A stretch of DNA of 64,000 bases from Siphonodentalium dalli (taxonomy: Eukaryota; Mollusca; Scaphopoda; Gadilida; Siphonodentaliidae): assembly GCA_032622095.1 (NCBI GenBank), contig CP136061.1, positions 4,828,505 to 4,892,504 on the forward strand, written 5' to 3'. The notes beneath the pieces are model-generated. The model ran no database searches. It was not told the origin of the DNA and saw only the letters and a program-made list of their open reading frames with translations. Every line of letters begins with the position of its first letter. The first letter of the stretch is position 1. Positions 1-12,045 of this stretch are shown here, in pieces. The translations under genes were made by a program, and so were the position numbers.

Positions 1-628
1 AAGAAACGTTGCAAGGACAAGAACAGTTACTAACACTTGAATTGTTAGATGTGGAGTTTATATCCGATGTTTGCACTTGTTTGACAATGCAATCACGAAC
101 ATCGTCAAACGGCTCACCATGTAGCAGTTGCACAAATTGGAATATGTCTCTTGACAATTTATGTTCAATGGGCACGCCTGTCCCGCGCTTTCTTTGCTTC
201 AATGTGTAGCCTTGAAGTTCACTAATTTGCCTGGATGCTTGAGTGAATATATCATCTCTTATCAGCAGAAGTTTGGATGGGTCCTTCACTTGAAACAGTA
301 ATGTCGATATGAAGCGGTCTTTCGGGAGTATCGTAAGCGATGTCCAGTTGTACGGACCATCACATGAGAACTGAGCAAAGGGGTCCGACACAGTTTCTTT
401 AATCGGGTTTACGGTAGCACGATCATCAGATGATGTTGGTAAAGATTCGACCATTTCCGATCTCAACTGAATGAAAGTAGCTTGACTATCGTCTTGGTTG
501 ATAGGGTTACATGCATTATGCAGGACCCGATAACTGCATCCAACAGCATCAGAAACTGACTGGGTTTCCATTGTATAACACAACGGGCTTATCGTTTTGT
601 TGGTGGTGTCGATTGAGATGACCGACAT
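1..628 (-). CDS. Unidentified protein, partial (runs off left edge)
   Basis: The minus strand is open from an ATG at 628 to base 1 without a stop (209 codons), and an in-frame TAA lies directly before that ATG. A second Met is at 571. The composition looks like a real protein and not a repeat: mixed polar and hydrophobic residues, a stretch reading WTSLTILPKDRF near the middle, a basic patch LKQRKRG, an acidic/hydrophobic piece RDIFQFVQLLHGEPF, and an Asn/Ser/Cys-rich end near base 1. I do not recognise the family. No signal peptide or membrane segment is visible. It lies just outside the inverted repeat that starts at 1305, so it may be host or belong to another mobile element. The C-terminus is outside the window, and an intron cannot be excluded. 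Confidence 0.55.
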   Translation of the reverse strand, partial: MSVISIDTTNKTISPLCYTMETQSVSDAVGCSYRVLHNACNPINQDDSQATFIQLRSEMVESLPTSSDDRATVNPIKETVSDPFAQFSCDGPYNWTSLTILPKDRFISTLLFQVKDPSKLLLIRDDIFTQASRQISELQGYTLKQRKRGTGVPIEHKLSRDIFQFVQLLHGEPFDDVRDCIVKQVQTSDINSTSNNSSVSNCSCPCNVS

Positions 629-1304
629 TTACACAGCGTGTCTGATCACTCAGACCAGAGAAAGTGTTGATTGGGCTAAACAAATCTAAGTGATTTGGTT
701 CTCTGAAACGGCGACCGCATACACCGAGTGGGTATTGTTGAACTGAGTATGTTTACAGCTGTCTGTAATCGGACCTTATTCCGAAATCAGCGAGACCAGA
801 CAGAATGCAGGAAACACTGGGAAAGTCATTGGTGAATGGCTCCATAAAGTTTTTGATCACACCTTTCTGGTCAACAATGAGACTGCAGTCGCAGGTCTGG
901 TAGGTCGAAGAAACAACTGTGGCTAACACCTTCCATTGTGGTAATCAGAACGGCTTGGAGATTGTTTATCACACCTCTGCAGTGCCTAATTAGCTCGACA
1001 CACTCCCAATAGCCGATGGTGTTGCATGATTGGGCAAACTGTACGCAGGCCGTAAATGGCGGCGTAAACAAACGAATATGGAGTCTCGACGGGTGTGCAG
1101 AATGTACAAATGTTGTGTTGGAAACTCACATTTGGCACAGAATGTTCAGTATAAAGTCCTGATAGTCCTTAGCACGATTAGAATCACCATCTGTGAGACA
1201 AATTTTGGCACTCAGAGAAAGATATTTTCGCAGATATTATACATTTAATCGGAGCAGTAATTAAGCATGACTGTCAACAACGGACGATAACTGGGTAATA
1301 CTGG
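629..1304. other. No gene recognised
   Basis: Only short, unconvincing open frames on both strands. It may include the 5' leader of the minus-strand open frame at 1-628. Confidence 0.5.
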
Positions 1305-1969
1305 GTTAGCCCAAACGACATTTCGAAGTAACGACGGCTTTGTTGTTTATTTCGAGGAATAATACCGCATCATATGAATTCAGCCCAAATATATTGACAG
1401 GTGTCAAGGGTCTAACTCTATACTGAGCAATAAAAAACTAATATAATAAATACCGAGTATATTTAATTTAACGCCAATGGGTCGTTTATGTGAGTTTAAG
1501 AGTGTATTTATGCCTAAAGCAAAGTGAAATAACGATCTTAAAATGAATTGGCCGGTATATTTTATTAGTTATCAGGGTTACCAGGGTCGTAGTTGCATAC
1601 ATTACAATATATTTTTATGCTAAGATAATTGCGTGGTTATTTGTTTGTTATGGATTGATCGGTATTCAGGTTAACACAAATCCCATATATGGAAATTCCA
1701 AATATGGAAAGTGACTTGCGTATGCGCAAAACAGATACAATGGTCTTACTAAAAACGAAGCAATAAATGATTGATAACAACAAACACCGACGCAGTTAAA
1801 TAACGACATTAGATGGTCGTGTATTTCGTCTTTAAGAGTGTGTTAATGTCTAAATCGTGTGATTAACTACTTAACAAATATTTCGACTACATATTTCGAT
1901 AATTATCAGGTCCGCAGTTCGATCATGAAAATATTTCTGACTTGTATGTTAAGATTATTGCTTGGTATT
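1305..1969 (+). repeat. Left arm of a long inverted repeat (partner 13707-14388)
   Basis: Reading inward from GTTAGCCCAAACGAC, this arm matches the reverse complement of 13707-14388 through shared blocks: the CATATGATGCGG region, the run around CTCAGTATAGAGTTAGACCC, the TGCGCATGCGCAA block and the GATCGAACTGCGGACCTGAT block. Small indels show that the copies have aged. The arms are about 11.7 kb apart and enclose nested foldback elements and a protease remnant. No clear target-site duplication is seen at the outer ends. Confidence 0.85.
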
Positions 1970-2686
1970 TCACACATTTTCTCCGAGTCGAGCCGGGGCC
2001 GTAGTACACTTTTTAGTGACCATAAATCTATAACTTCCGTTTTGCCGAATAACCGAAGAAATATTGTCAACTGTTTCCACGTTTATTCTCACTTATACCG
2101 TGTTTATATCCGTTTTATCCTATTTGTTGTTGTGTATTGCATTACTTTGATCAAGTCTGCGCTTGTGTTATTCTCACAAAAGGTAATGTGTGTTTACATT
2201 TCACAATTCCGATTGTGGTGTACAGTACCTGAGTACAGTCTGCCAGAGCGACGGAAAAAAATTCCACATGTCCGAGCGCCATTGATTCCTTAAATACGAG
2301 ACTATTTAATCGAATGAGGTCAAATATTTACATATAACTTGACTCATATGTTATTCTGCACAATTCTGGCCAGTGCCGACTTTCATTTCGCATTACTTTC
2401 GTTTTTATCCACATATAACCGTTTTCTATGGAGATTCCCATGTAAATTTGTTCAACCAAAAAAATTCATAGTTTTGCCAATTTCAAGCTAGTTTAATACT
2501 TTATAGCATGGTCAGGGCATAATCTGGCCTATCGAGTGATGGTAGACATTCCTTCAGTGTGCACAACAAATATTTGGTCCCAACGAAGCAGGCTAAAATC
2601 CTGATATTTGTCAATTTTACTTTGAGTGTGAATAAAATATTCATTTAAACTTCCAAAATTGGTTGAAATATGCTCAACAACATTCA
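1970..2686. other. No gene; short local repeats
   Basis: AT-rich. A motif reading GCCAATTTCAAGCTAGT followed by GCATGGTCAGGGCAT occurs near 2477-2521 and again at 2774-2806. A shorter version lies at the edge of the foldback element near 3333. Confidence 0.5.
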
Positions 2687-2758
2687 GTCACCGACTAACT
2701 TCCACGATGAATCAAATTTGTTTTTATTGGTGACAATTATGTCGCGAGTCATAAAAAT
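2687..2758 (+). repeat. 72-bp direct repeat, copy 1
   Basis: Starts GTCACCGACTAACTTCC and ends CGAGTCATAAAAAT. An essentially identical copy is at 3228-3299, so the 541-bp interval between them is a recent local duplication or a repeat unit with a MITE inside. Confidence 0.8.
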
Positions 2759-2895
2759 TCATTGTTTCGCCAATTTCAAGCTAGTATTAAGCATGGTCAG
2801 GGCATTACATATAATGATTAAGATTGGTAAAGAACTGGAATAATGAAATGGGAAACTTCTACTGACATCTGGTAAGGACTGAGGAGCGGAATCTA

Positions 2896-3143
2896 GAGGC
2901 CCCCACCCCACCCCCCATGGAATACGGAATACCACTTAACACAGAAGTTGGAATACGGAATACCAGTTAACAGCCATATGGAATACATAAAAATATATGA
3001 AAACTTCATTTTTTGGAAGGTTGGCGTACGAATACCGGTATTTTTGGAATACCGAATACCTCCTAACAGAGGGGCCGGAATACGGCGTACCTCATAACAG
3101 GGCATGGAATACGGCGTACGAAAACGGAGGGGTGGGGGCCTCA
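2896..3143. mobile_element. MITE-like element with GAGGCCCCCACCC termini
   Basis: The left end reads GAGGCCCCCACCC and the right end is its reverse complement (GGGTGGGGGCCTC), giving a 248-bp unit. The inside carries several copies of GGAATACGGAATACC-like and GGAATACGGCGTACC-like motifs, about 25-30 bp apart. No coding capacity. A target duplication is not evident. Confidence 0.65.
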
Positions 3144-3227
3144 TGCTATGGAGCCTCCCAATATATTGTCTGCTCCACATCTCAATAGAATTCAACAACA
3201 TTCAGTTGAATGGTGACATTATTTATA

Positions 3228-3299
3228 GTCACCGACTAACTTCCACGATGAATCAAATTTGTTTTTATTGGTGACAATTATGTCGCGAGTCATAAAAAT
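3228..3299 (+). repeat. 72-bp direct repeat, copy 2
   Basis: Second copy of the sequence at 2687-2758, just before the foldback element that begins at 3356. Confidence 0.8.
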
Positions 3300-4084
3300 G
3301 TGAATTTTCTGAAGAAAAATAATTCATTGGTTTGCCAATTTCAAGCTAGTTTATAGCGAACATGGGAACCACGGTACAATTTGTGCCATTTAGGCACACT
3401 TCAGAGTGAAATCTGGGCTTATATTTCGGCGAGAATCCAAATCTAGATTCTCGCAAATTACCCTGGATTCTCGTGAAAAAGTATATATGGATTCTCGCAA
3501 AATCAGATGAAATATATGCCCTGGAAATATAGCAAATCGTTTAATGCTTTAGAATTTTGTTTTCGGAGATTTATATATATGTTTAAAGACATATTATGGA
3601 CTTTTTCGAGAGCGAGAAATTGATAAGTTAGTGCTCAGGCACTGTTCCAACGTGGGGAATGTTATCATTCTACTAACATCACTGAAAATTTCCAAAAAGA
3701 TCTACCACACCACTTCATATAGAACATCGTCTGAACTACTCCAAATTGTAAATATTTACATTTCTATTCGGGGCGCAACTATCGGCTGTAATTAAACAAA
3801 AATCATTTTGCCATCGAGAGTCATTGCATTTAACTAATATATAAGAATGACGTTGTGTAAGATCCATTTGGATTAATATTCGTAACAAATAACTACTTTG
3901 AGAAAGATTATTCTTAATTTCTATTTATTTGATCACTCTGCCCGGTGTCTGCCGGAGTGTTTCACATCACTTTAATCAAGGAAGACTGTTAAGAAAAACT
4001 GCATTTCAAGACCACCAAACAACTTTCCTTTTTAGGGCCACACATCTTCCAAATATGTACTTCTTCCATTTTGCTATCAAAGAC

Positions 4085-4620
4085 CGAAAAATGTCGTTAA
4101 ACTAGAGATCCAAATACCCCCTAACGGCCCCTCTATCTTGAGATATTAAAGACCGAAAAATGTCGTTAAACTATAAAGACCGAAAAATGTCGTTAAACTA
4201 GAGATTCAAATACACCCAATATCTTGAGATATTATAAAGACCGAAAAATGTCATTAAACTATTAATTGTTGTTGCTGTTGTTTATTAGGGTTTATCGTCA
4301 TTATAGCCGCTAGGCCACACACGAAGTTGTCAATTTTACGGGTGGAGGAAAGACCACACAGAGGGTCAATTTCACCGGGAAGTTGTTCCACTGCGTGTAG
4401 AAACCACCGACCCCCGGAAAGCAATTGACAAACTTGACCAGATACACGATTCCGGTCACCCTCCCTATGGTGGGGTTCGAACCAGCTTCGTCAGCGCTGG
4501 ACGGCCTGGGACGACGTAATTCACCTGGGACTCTACCGACTGGACCACCGGGGGCCCTCATTAAACTGTTAAAGACCGAAAATGTCGTTAAACTAGAGAT
4601 CCAAACATCCCCACCCCTAT
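4085..4620 (+). repeat. Short tandem motif GACCGAAAAATGTCGTTAAAC
   Basis: At least five imperfect copies of a roughly 25-70-bp unit built on AAAGACCGAAAAATGTCGTT plus CTAGAGATCCAAATACCCCC. They are interrupted by the SINE at 4266-4557. The reverse-complement array is in the other arm at about 9350-9590. Confidence 0.75.
4266..4557 (-). mobile_element. tRNA-derived SINE
   Basis: On the minus strand the head begins at 4557. It contains an A-box-like TGGTCCAGTCGGTAGAG (4531-4547) and a B box GGTTCGAACC (4474-4483), spaced as in a pol III tRNA promoter. The tail is an AACAACAGCAACAACAA-type simple repeat near 4266-4290. A 15-bp target duplication, TCATTAAACTATTAA (4251-4265) against TCATTAAACTGTTAA (4558-4572), has one mismatch. 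The opposite arm of the host foldback element has the uninterrupted site near 9400, which confirms the insertion. Confidence 0.85.
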
Positions 4621-4624
4621 TTTT

Positions 4625-6391
4625 AGCTCAACTTTACTTTGTAAAGTTTGAGCTATTGCCATGGCTTTGTCGTCCGTGTGTGCGTGTGTGTGTGTACGTA
4701 AGACGTCAACAATGCAGGCTACATGTCGTACCTTTGGTCGGATCATTATGAAATTTGACATAGCTGTTGACATCAACATTTAGACCAGATTAATTAATTT
4801 TGGGATCATTTGGAGAAAAAAAAACATGGCCGCCAGTGGCCATCTTGGATTTCAAAATTCAATCCATTAGCACGGGCTGCAGGTCGTACTGTTTGTCTGA
4901 TCATCATGAAATTTGTCAAGAATGTTAATAATGACATGTAGATGGGAACGAGTCATTTGGGGTCATTCGGCCAAAAAACATGGCCGCCAGCAGCCAGTTT
5001 GGATTTTACTCTTTGTATGACTAAATCTTTAGCACGGGCTACGGGTCGTACCTTTAATCTGATCATCATAAAATTTGTCATGGCTGTTGAAATTGGAATT
5101 TAGATGGGAACGAGTCATTGTGGAGTCATTCGGACAAAAAACATGGCCGCCAGTGGCCATCTTGGATTTAAAAATTTAATCCATTAGCACGGGCCAAAGC
5201 TCGTACTGTTTGTCTGATCATCATGAAATTTGTCATGGATGATAATATTGACATAAAGATGGGAATGAGTAATTTTGGGATTATTCGGCCAAAAAACATG
5301 GCCGCCAGCAGCCATCTTGGATTTTACTTTTTGTATGACTAAATTCTTTAGCACGGGCTGCCGGTCGTACCTTCAGCCTGATCAACATAAAATTTGTCAT
5401 GGATATTAACAATGACATGTAGATGGGAATGAGTAATTTTGGGGTCATTCGACCCAAAAACATGGCCGCCAGTAGCCATCTTGGATTTTACTCTTTGTAT
5501 GACTAAATTCTTTAGCACGGGCTACAGGTCGTACTTTTAGTCTGATCATCATAAAATTTGGCAAGAATGTTAATAATGACATGTAGATGGGAACGAGTCA
5601 TTTTGGGGTTTTTCGGTTAATAAACATGGCCGCCAGCAGCCATCTTGGATTTTACTCTTTGTATGACTAAATCCTTTAGCACAGGCTACAGGTCGTACCT
5701 TTAGTCTGATCATCATAAAATTTGTCATGGCTGTTGAAATTGGAATGTAGATGGGAACGAGTCATTTTGGTGTCATTCAGACAAAAAACATGGCCGCCAG
5801 TGGCCATCTTGGATTTCAAAATTTAATCCATTAGCACGGTCCACAGGTCGTACTGTTCGTCTGATCATCATGACATTTGTCATGGGTGATAATATTGACA
5901 TGTAGATGGGAACGAGTAATTTTGGGGTTATTCGGCCAAAAAACATGGCCGCCAGCAGCCATCTTGGATTTTACTCTTTGTATGACTAAATTCTTTAGCA
6001 CGGGCTACAGGTCGTACTTTCAGTCTGATCTTCATAAAATTTGTCAAGAATGTTAATAATGTCATGTAGATGGGAACGAGTCATTTTGGGGTCATTCGGC
6101 CAAAAAACATGGCCGCCAGCAGCCATCTTGGATTGTATTCTTTGTATGACTAAATCCTTTAGCACGGGCTACAGGTCGTACCTTTAGTCTGATCATCATG
6201 AAATTTTTCATGGCTGTTGAAATTGGAATGTAGATGAGAATGAGTCATTTTGGGGACATTCCGACAAAAAAAACATGGCTGCCAGCGCCATCTTGGATTT
6301 CCAAATTCAATTCTAAATCTTTCCATTCATTGCTCATCACACAAATTTAACTTCTTCTCAAAGTTGAGCTACAGTGTCATTGACACATTCA
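4625..6391. mobile_element. 1.77-kb insertion made of about 160-bp tandem units
   Basis: Inserted in the left foldback arm: the right arm near 9335-9345 reads straight through the same point. The ends are AGCTCAACTTT (4625-4635) and AAAGTTGAGCT (6360-6370), an 11-bp inverted repeat, followed by about 21 bp. Between them are about ten tandem units of 154-167 bp. Each carries CATGGCCGCCAG, GCCATCTTGGATTT, TTAGCACGGGCTACAGGTCG and TCTGATCATCATGAAATTTG. A (GT)n tract sits near 4676-4694. No coding capacity is seen. Confidence 0.8.
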
Positions 6392-7565
6392 TTTGAGACA
6401 TTAAAGAACGAAATATGTCGTTACACCATTAATGATCATTAATACATAATTTGTGTTTATGAAAGTCTGGTACAGAGCAGTTTGTTTCCAGTACATATTC
6501 ATTGGAACGTAAACAATTATTCTCTGACAGAAATCATGTTAATATTGCCTTTCGTTACTGGTTTTCTCGACTCACATATCTCTCACTGCTTAATACTTAT
6601 AATTAAAACAAATGTTCTGTGTTTTGTGTCACTTCTTAATAGCATTCTGTATTCTGCTATTGAAAAGAAAAACAGTTGTAGTATACCTTAAAGGTATGAA
6701 GGCCTTTGGTGGGTATCATATAAACATATTTCCACCTGTCAAAAACCGCTACAAACGAAATAATATTCAAATATAGACAGACTTTGTTAATATACAAATG
6801 AGAAATATCTCATAAACATTATGTTATAGTCGTAAATTTGCCGACTGTTATGTAAACAAAGCATAAAAGTTACTTTAATAGTGTTTCTTTATATTATGAT
6901 GGTAAACATAAAGAGCGTTCTTTGTTGCTCAATTCCTTATTTGGAAATAATAAAGAGCGTTTATACCATTTGTGTGTGATTTGCCAGTAGCATTATGCTG
7001 CCTTCTATAACACAATGAGACTCTTGTTTAGGTAAAATTTAGTAGGTCTTTATGTAAGCATGATGTTTAAGGGATAGTGATCGTATATTTGAACCAAAAT
7101 GTATGCGTTTTAATATTTATCTGTTTACGGTGTTTGGAACAAATATTTTCGACAACTAAACCCTCTCGTCCCTTTAATATAATTAATATAACATCCCTCA
7201 TCCAATAATCTCCAAATTGCATATCTAATCTACACGTCACACCGCCCCTCATCATTTGCCAATTGTACACCCTTTTTTGCTGCTTCTGCTGCAACTGCTC
7301 AATTTCTTTAAAAATTATTGAAAAAATGGCCCTCCGGCCTGCGACATTTACCTCTGATTTTGTTTTTTCGATCATCGGTCCACACCAAAATTGAGCATAC
7401 GTCCCTATATAATATACCTATTTAAACCGAGTATACACGGTGGTGTAATAGAACAACCATTAATTTAACCGTAACCGTAGCATATTTCCACGTATACGTG
7501 TACGTTTTCACGACAAATCCCCGCTGATCTGTTATTAATGAACCAAACAATTAAATGTCAACACA

Positions 7566-8152
7566 CTTTGGCCCGCCAATGCTACAGTGTATAAACGTAA
7601 CGGGGCAAATATGCATATTATATTGACAGCTAACGAGAACATTCATCCCCAACAATCTGCTCACCCCTTTCAGTCCATACGATAGAAACTAAACGATTTG
7701 TTACTTCTAATTACCCGTACTTAATTACACTACTTGCGTGTTAATAAAGTACGACCCCCCCCCAATCACAACTAAAGTTGAAACATGGGATTTAGAACAT
7801 TAATATTCACTCTTACACAGTTCCACATTCAAGGTGTGTCTTGTGTATTCGTATGTCAGTTGTAACGTTGTGAAACCGCAACCGAACTGAATTATTCTAT
7901 TGATAAATAGTTCATGGGTGACCTGATGCATGCATCTTAGTTTTCTTGTTGATAATCTCATGTTGGTATCCTGCTTCTCTATAGGAATCATATTGCGTTT
8001 CTAGATTCGGGGAGCGAGTACACCGTGGAATGCTAAAGGTGAAGGTAACTGAAGACTGACATTCACCTGATACATGCGACACGTTATTAAAGGATGACAT
8101 CCCGTTTATTTGATTTGTACATAATATCTAAACAAGAAAAGATAAATCTTTC
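7566..8152. other. Spacer of the 7-kb foldback element
   Basis: The 587 bp between the two arms. Two short minus-strand frames occur but neither resembles a known protein. A C-run (nine C) is at about 7756-7764. Confidence 0.6.
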
Positions 8153-10370
8153 AACATGTTGACATGTTAATTGTTTGGTTCATTAATAACAGATCAGCAG
8201 GGATTTGTCGTGATAACCTATACGTGGAAATATGCTACCTAAACGGTTAAATTAACGGTTGATCTATTACACCACCGTGTATAGTCGGGTTAAATAGGTA
8301 TATTATATAGGGACGTGTGCTCAATTTTGGTGTGGACCAATGATCGAAAAAAAAAATCAGAGGTAAATGTCGGCGGGCGGGAGGGCCATTTTTTCAATTT
8401 TTTTTAAAGAAATTGAGCAGTTGCAGCAGCAGCAAAAAAAAGGGTGTACAATTGGCAAATGATGAGGGGCGGTGTGATAGTGTAACTATGATTGAAATTA
8501 GATATGCAATTTGGAGATAATTGGATGAGGGATGTTATATTAATTATATTAAAGGGACGAGAGGGCTTATTTGCCGAAAATATTCATATTTGTTCCAAAC
8601 ACCGTAAACAGAAAAATATTAAAACGCATACATTTTGGTTCAGATATACGATCACTATCGCTTAAGCATCATGCTTACATAAAGACCTACTATATTTTAC
8701 CTAAAAAAGAGTCTGATTGTGTTATAGAAGGCAGCACAATGCTACTGGCTAATCACACACAAATGGTATAAACGCTCTTTATTATTTCCAAATAAGGAAT
8801 TGAGCAACAAGGAACGCTCTTTATGTTTACCATCATAATATAAAGAAACACCAGGAAAGTAACTTTTTATGCTTTGTTTACATAACAATCGTCAAATTTA
8901 CGACAATAACATACTGTTTATGAGATATTTCTCATTTGTATATTAACAAAGTCTGTCTATATTTGAATATTATTTTCGTTTGTAGCGGTTTTTGACAGGT
9001 GTAAATATGTTCACAGGATACCCACCAAGGCCTTCCGTACCTTTAAGGTATACTGCAACTTTTTTTCTTTTCAATAGCAGAATACAGAATGCTATTAAGA
9101 AGTGACTCAAAACACAGAACATTTTTTTTAATTATAAGTATTGAGCAGTAAGAAATATTTGAGTCGAGGAAACCAGTAACGAAAGGCGATATTAACATGA
9201 TTTCTGTCAGAGAATAATTGTTTACGTTCCAATGAATATTAAAATGTACTGAAAACAAACTGCTAATGGGTGCCAGACTTTCATAAATACAAATTATGTA
9301 TTAATGGTGTAACGACATATTTCGTTCTTTAATGTCTCAAAAAATAGGGGGTGGGGATGTTTGGATCTCTAGTTTAACGACATTTTTCGGTCTTTGTAGT
9401 TTAATGACATTTTTCGGTCTTTATAATATCTCAAGATATAGGGGGTATTTGGATCTCTAGTTTAACGACATTTTTCGGTCTTTATAGTTTAACGACATTT
9501 TCGGTCTTTAATATCTCAAGATACAGGGGCCCTTAGGGGGTATTTGGATCTCTAGTTTAACGACATTTTTCGGTCTTTGATAGCAAAATGGAAGAAGTAC
9601 ATCTTTGGAAAGATGTGGTGGCCCTAAAAAGGAAAGTTGTTTGGTGGTCTTGAAATGCAGTTTTTCTGAACAGTCTTCCTTAATTAAAGTGACGTGAAAC
9701 ACTCCGGCAGACACCGGGCAGAGTGATCAAATAGAAATTAAGAATAATCTTTCTCAAAGTAGTTATTTGTTACGAATATTAATCCAAATGGATGATACAC
9801 AACGTCATTCTTATATATTAGTTAAATGCAATGACTGTCGATGGCGAATAATTTTTGTTTAATTATAGCCGATAGTTGCGCCCCGAATCGAGGTGTAAAT
9901 ATTTACAATTTGGAGTAGTTCAGACGATGTTTTCTATGAAGTCGTGTTGTAGATTTCTTTGGAAAATTTCAGTGATGTTAGTAGAATAATAGCATTCCCC
10001 AGGTTGGCAGAGTGCCCGAGCACTAACTTATCAATTTCTCGCACCCGAAAAAGTCCATAGCAAGTCCATAATATGTCTTTAAGCAAATATATAAATCTCC
10101 GAAAACAAACATTCTAAAGCATTAAACGATTTGATATATTTCCAGGGCATATATTTCATCTGATTTTGCTTTTTCGCTGATATATACTTTTTCACGAGAA
10201 TCCAGGGTAATTTGCGAGAATATTTACGAGAATCTAGATTTGGATTCTCGCCGAAATATAAGCCCAGATTTCACTCTGAAGTGTGCCTAAATAGCATAAA
10301 TTGTACCATGGTTCCCATGTTCGCCAAAGTGGCATAAATTTATTTCAGGATATTACTAATAGGCATTCAT

Positions 10371-12045
10371 TTATATCACTGATATCAGGACAATAAATAG
10401 CCATTTCCATTGCATGCATTTACGACACAAAGCTGAATCCCTAGCAATTTCCAAATTATCCAAAACATCATCGCAAATGTGCCGTGGAACCTTTGACACT
10501 TGATTAGAGAACAAGAATTTACAACACATACCACATTCAAAATAAGCACGCTCTCGTATTGCACACTCATATTCAACATTGTGATTAACATCAGACACAT
10601 AATCTAAATTTAATAGATCTACCCATGTGTCAACTTCATAAACAAAAGACACTGAAGGTGTGAAACTGTCCGATACAGAGTAAATAAATGAAACAGGTGA
10701 ATGAAATTCATGTAAATTGTCTAGGTCAATACACAATGATATGTAAGTGTGATCAATTGGAACGCACTTGACTGGCAATATGTGATTACTCCATTCAATA
10801 TCAAACTGTACTGGATTCACCTTTGTTTGATTTTACTACATGTACCATAACAATGATCTTTATTAATCCGGAGTAAGTCTGCTCGATTTCTGGCAGCAAC
10901 CACACGATCGTCATACACTTCACATGATGTGACAGTATATGGAATATTTGGATTACATGTATATCGCACATTTGTGTCTTACATAACACCATACAAATTT
11001 GTTGACAGAAAATTTCTATCATTGTCCACCGAAGCATTTAAGACTACATTAACATTCTGTTGTAAAGCATCGTTTTTCTTACTTAAACGTTTGGAGCACT
11101 TCTTTAATGAGCTTGAAGCATATTGGTGATCACTACAGCTACCGGTAGCCCATACATGTACATCACTAGTATTATTCATAACACTATTCCGAAATTTGCT
11201 TTCAACACACACAGATTGATTTGTCTGCACTTGCATACCACAACTCTGAATCGCACTCTTCACCTGACATTGCTCAATTACACTTTCTTGACATGCTTCA
11301 ACAGTTACATTTATAGCGACATTTTCCTTTGTTTTTAAATCGTTATCGGCTGTGGTGCTCACTGCTGAATCAATCATAAATGGCCCACTTTCAATTCTTC
11401 CAATAGCTGTCACTGTCTGTGTTATAATAGGAGTGATCTCAAAAAAAATCCTGCATAATTATCAAACACGTGCAGAATAAGTTCATCAAAGGACTCAAAA
11501 TTCAACAAAACTGCTGTACCTCCAGATGACGTTCGTCCTAACAAATCTCGTTGATGAGAGTCAAAAATTGTAAATAAAAGCTAACAGTGATGTCTCAAAA
11601 TTTAATAATGTGAAATTCACTAAGACTTAATGCTGAAATCAATGATTCAAGAAACGATTGTTGCCCACAAACGCTGTCTATATCCCCATTTACAACACCA
11701 TGAAATTGGTCGCGAACATATCGGATGTGGAAAATATTGTTAAACGGCTCTAAATTTTCGGGCAAATGATAATGTCCAAGATATCCAGTGTTTGATTTTA
11801 GAATGTCCCTATGTACAGTTTGAACTAACTGTGAATACAAAATCGTTCCCTGTTCTAACAGTCCATCCAAATCATATGCTTCAATGTTCACAAGTTGATC
11901 ATTTTGGTTTTGATCGTTGATCCGGCCAGATGAAAAAAATAACAATGCTACCAAAGCAATTGCTGTACACTGAACACCATTACAAGGTGAAAACTGTTGG
12001 CAGCCCTGCTGTAAATTTGCCCTCACTGCTCTGACCATGATCAGG
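10371..12045 (-). pseudogene. Decayed mobile-element protein: cysteine protease plus zinc finger
   Basis: Read on the minus strand, the 12045-11595 segment has a GVQCTAIALVALL motif, a typical nucleophile-Cys block of the OTU/C76-like (herpes tegument-type deubiquitinase) proteases carried by many animal transposons. After a frame break, 11570-11450 gives IFDSHQRDLLG then GGTAVLLNF, the expected His block. The 11413-10979 segment is polar and poorly conserved. The 10820-10371 segment ends in a Cys-rich finger (CGMCCKFLF then CRKC), resembling the region ahead of the Helitron-like N-terminal domain. No Rep or helicase is present. The 5' side is cut by the foldback element at 12046, and the 3' side stops near the foldback end at 10325. 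At least two frame breaks make it non-functional. The family call is from motif memory; a Helitron/Helentron origin is inference. Confidence 0.6.

Larger units (their letters stand above)
3356..10325. mobile_element. 7-kb foldback element with about 2.15-kb inverted arms
   Basis: The outer ends are GCGAACATGGGAACC at 3356 and its reverse complement ending at 10325. The right arm is 8153-10325. The left arm is 3356-7565 and reaches the same length (about 2.14 kb) once two later insertions are removed: a SINE at 4266-4557 and a tandem-repeat block at 4625-6391. The arms share the TTCTCGC-rich outer segment, short repeats of GACCGAAAAATGTCGTTAAACT, and an inner segment ending near the AATTGTTTGGTTCATTAATAA block. 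The 587-bp spacer (7566-8152) has no convincing gene. No transposase is present, so it would be non-autonomous. The arm copies differ by scattered substitutions and indels, so the element is not young. Confidence 0.85.

Noticed and set aside
4474-4557. tRNA gene
   Set aside because: A and B boxes are present but the body continues into a SINE with a simple-repeat tail and target duplication; no full cloverleaf was confirmed.
6482-9258. Mirror-image frames such as 6482-6691 and 9043-9258
   Set aside because: The same sequence in the two arms of the 7-kb foldback; not a gene pair.
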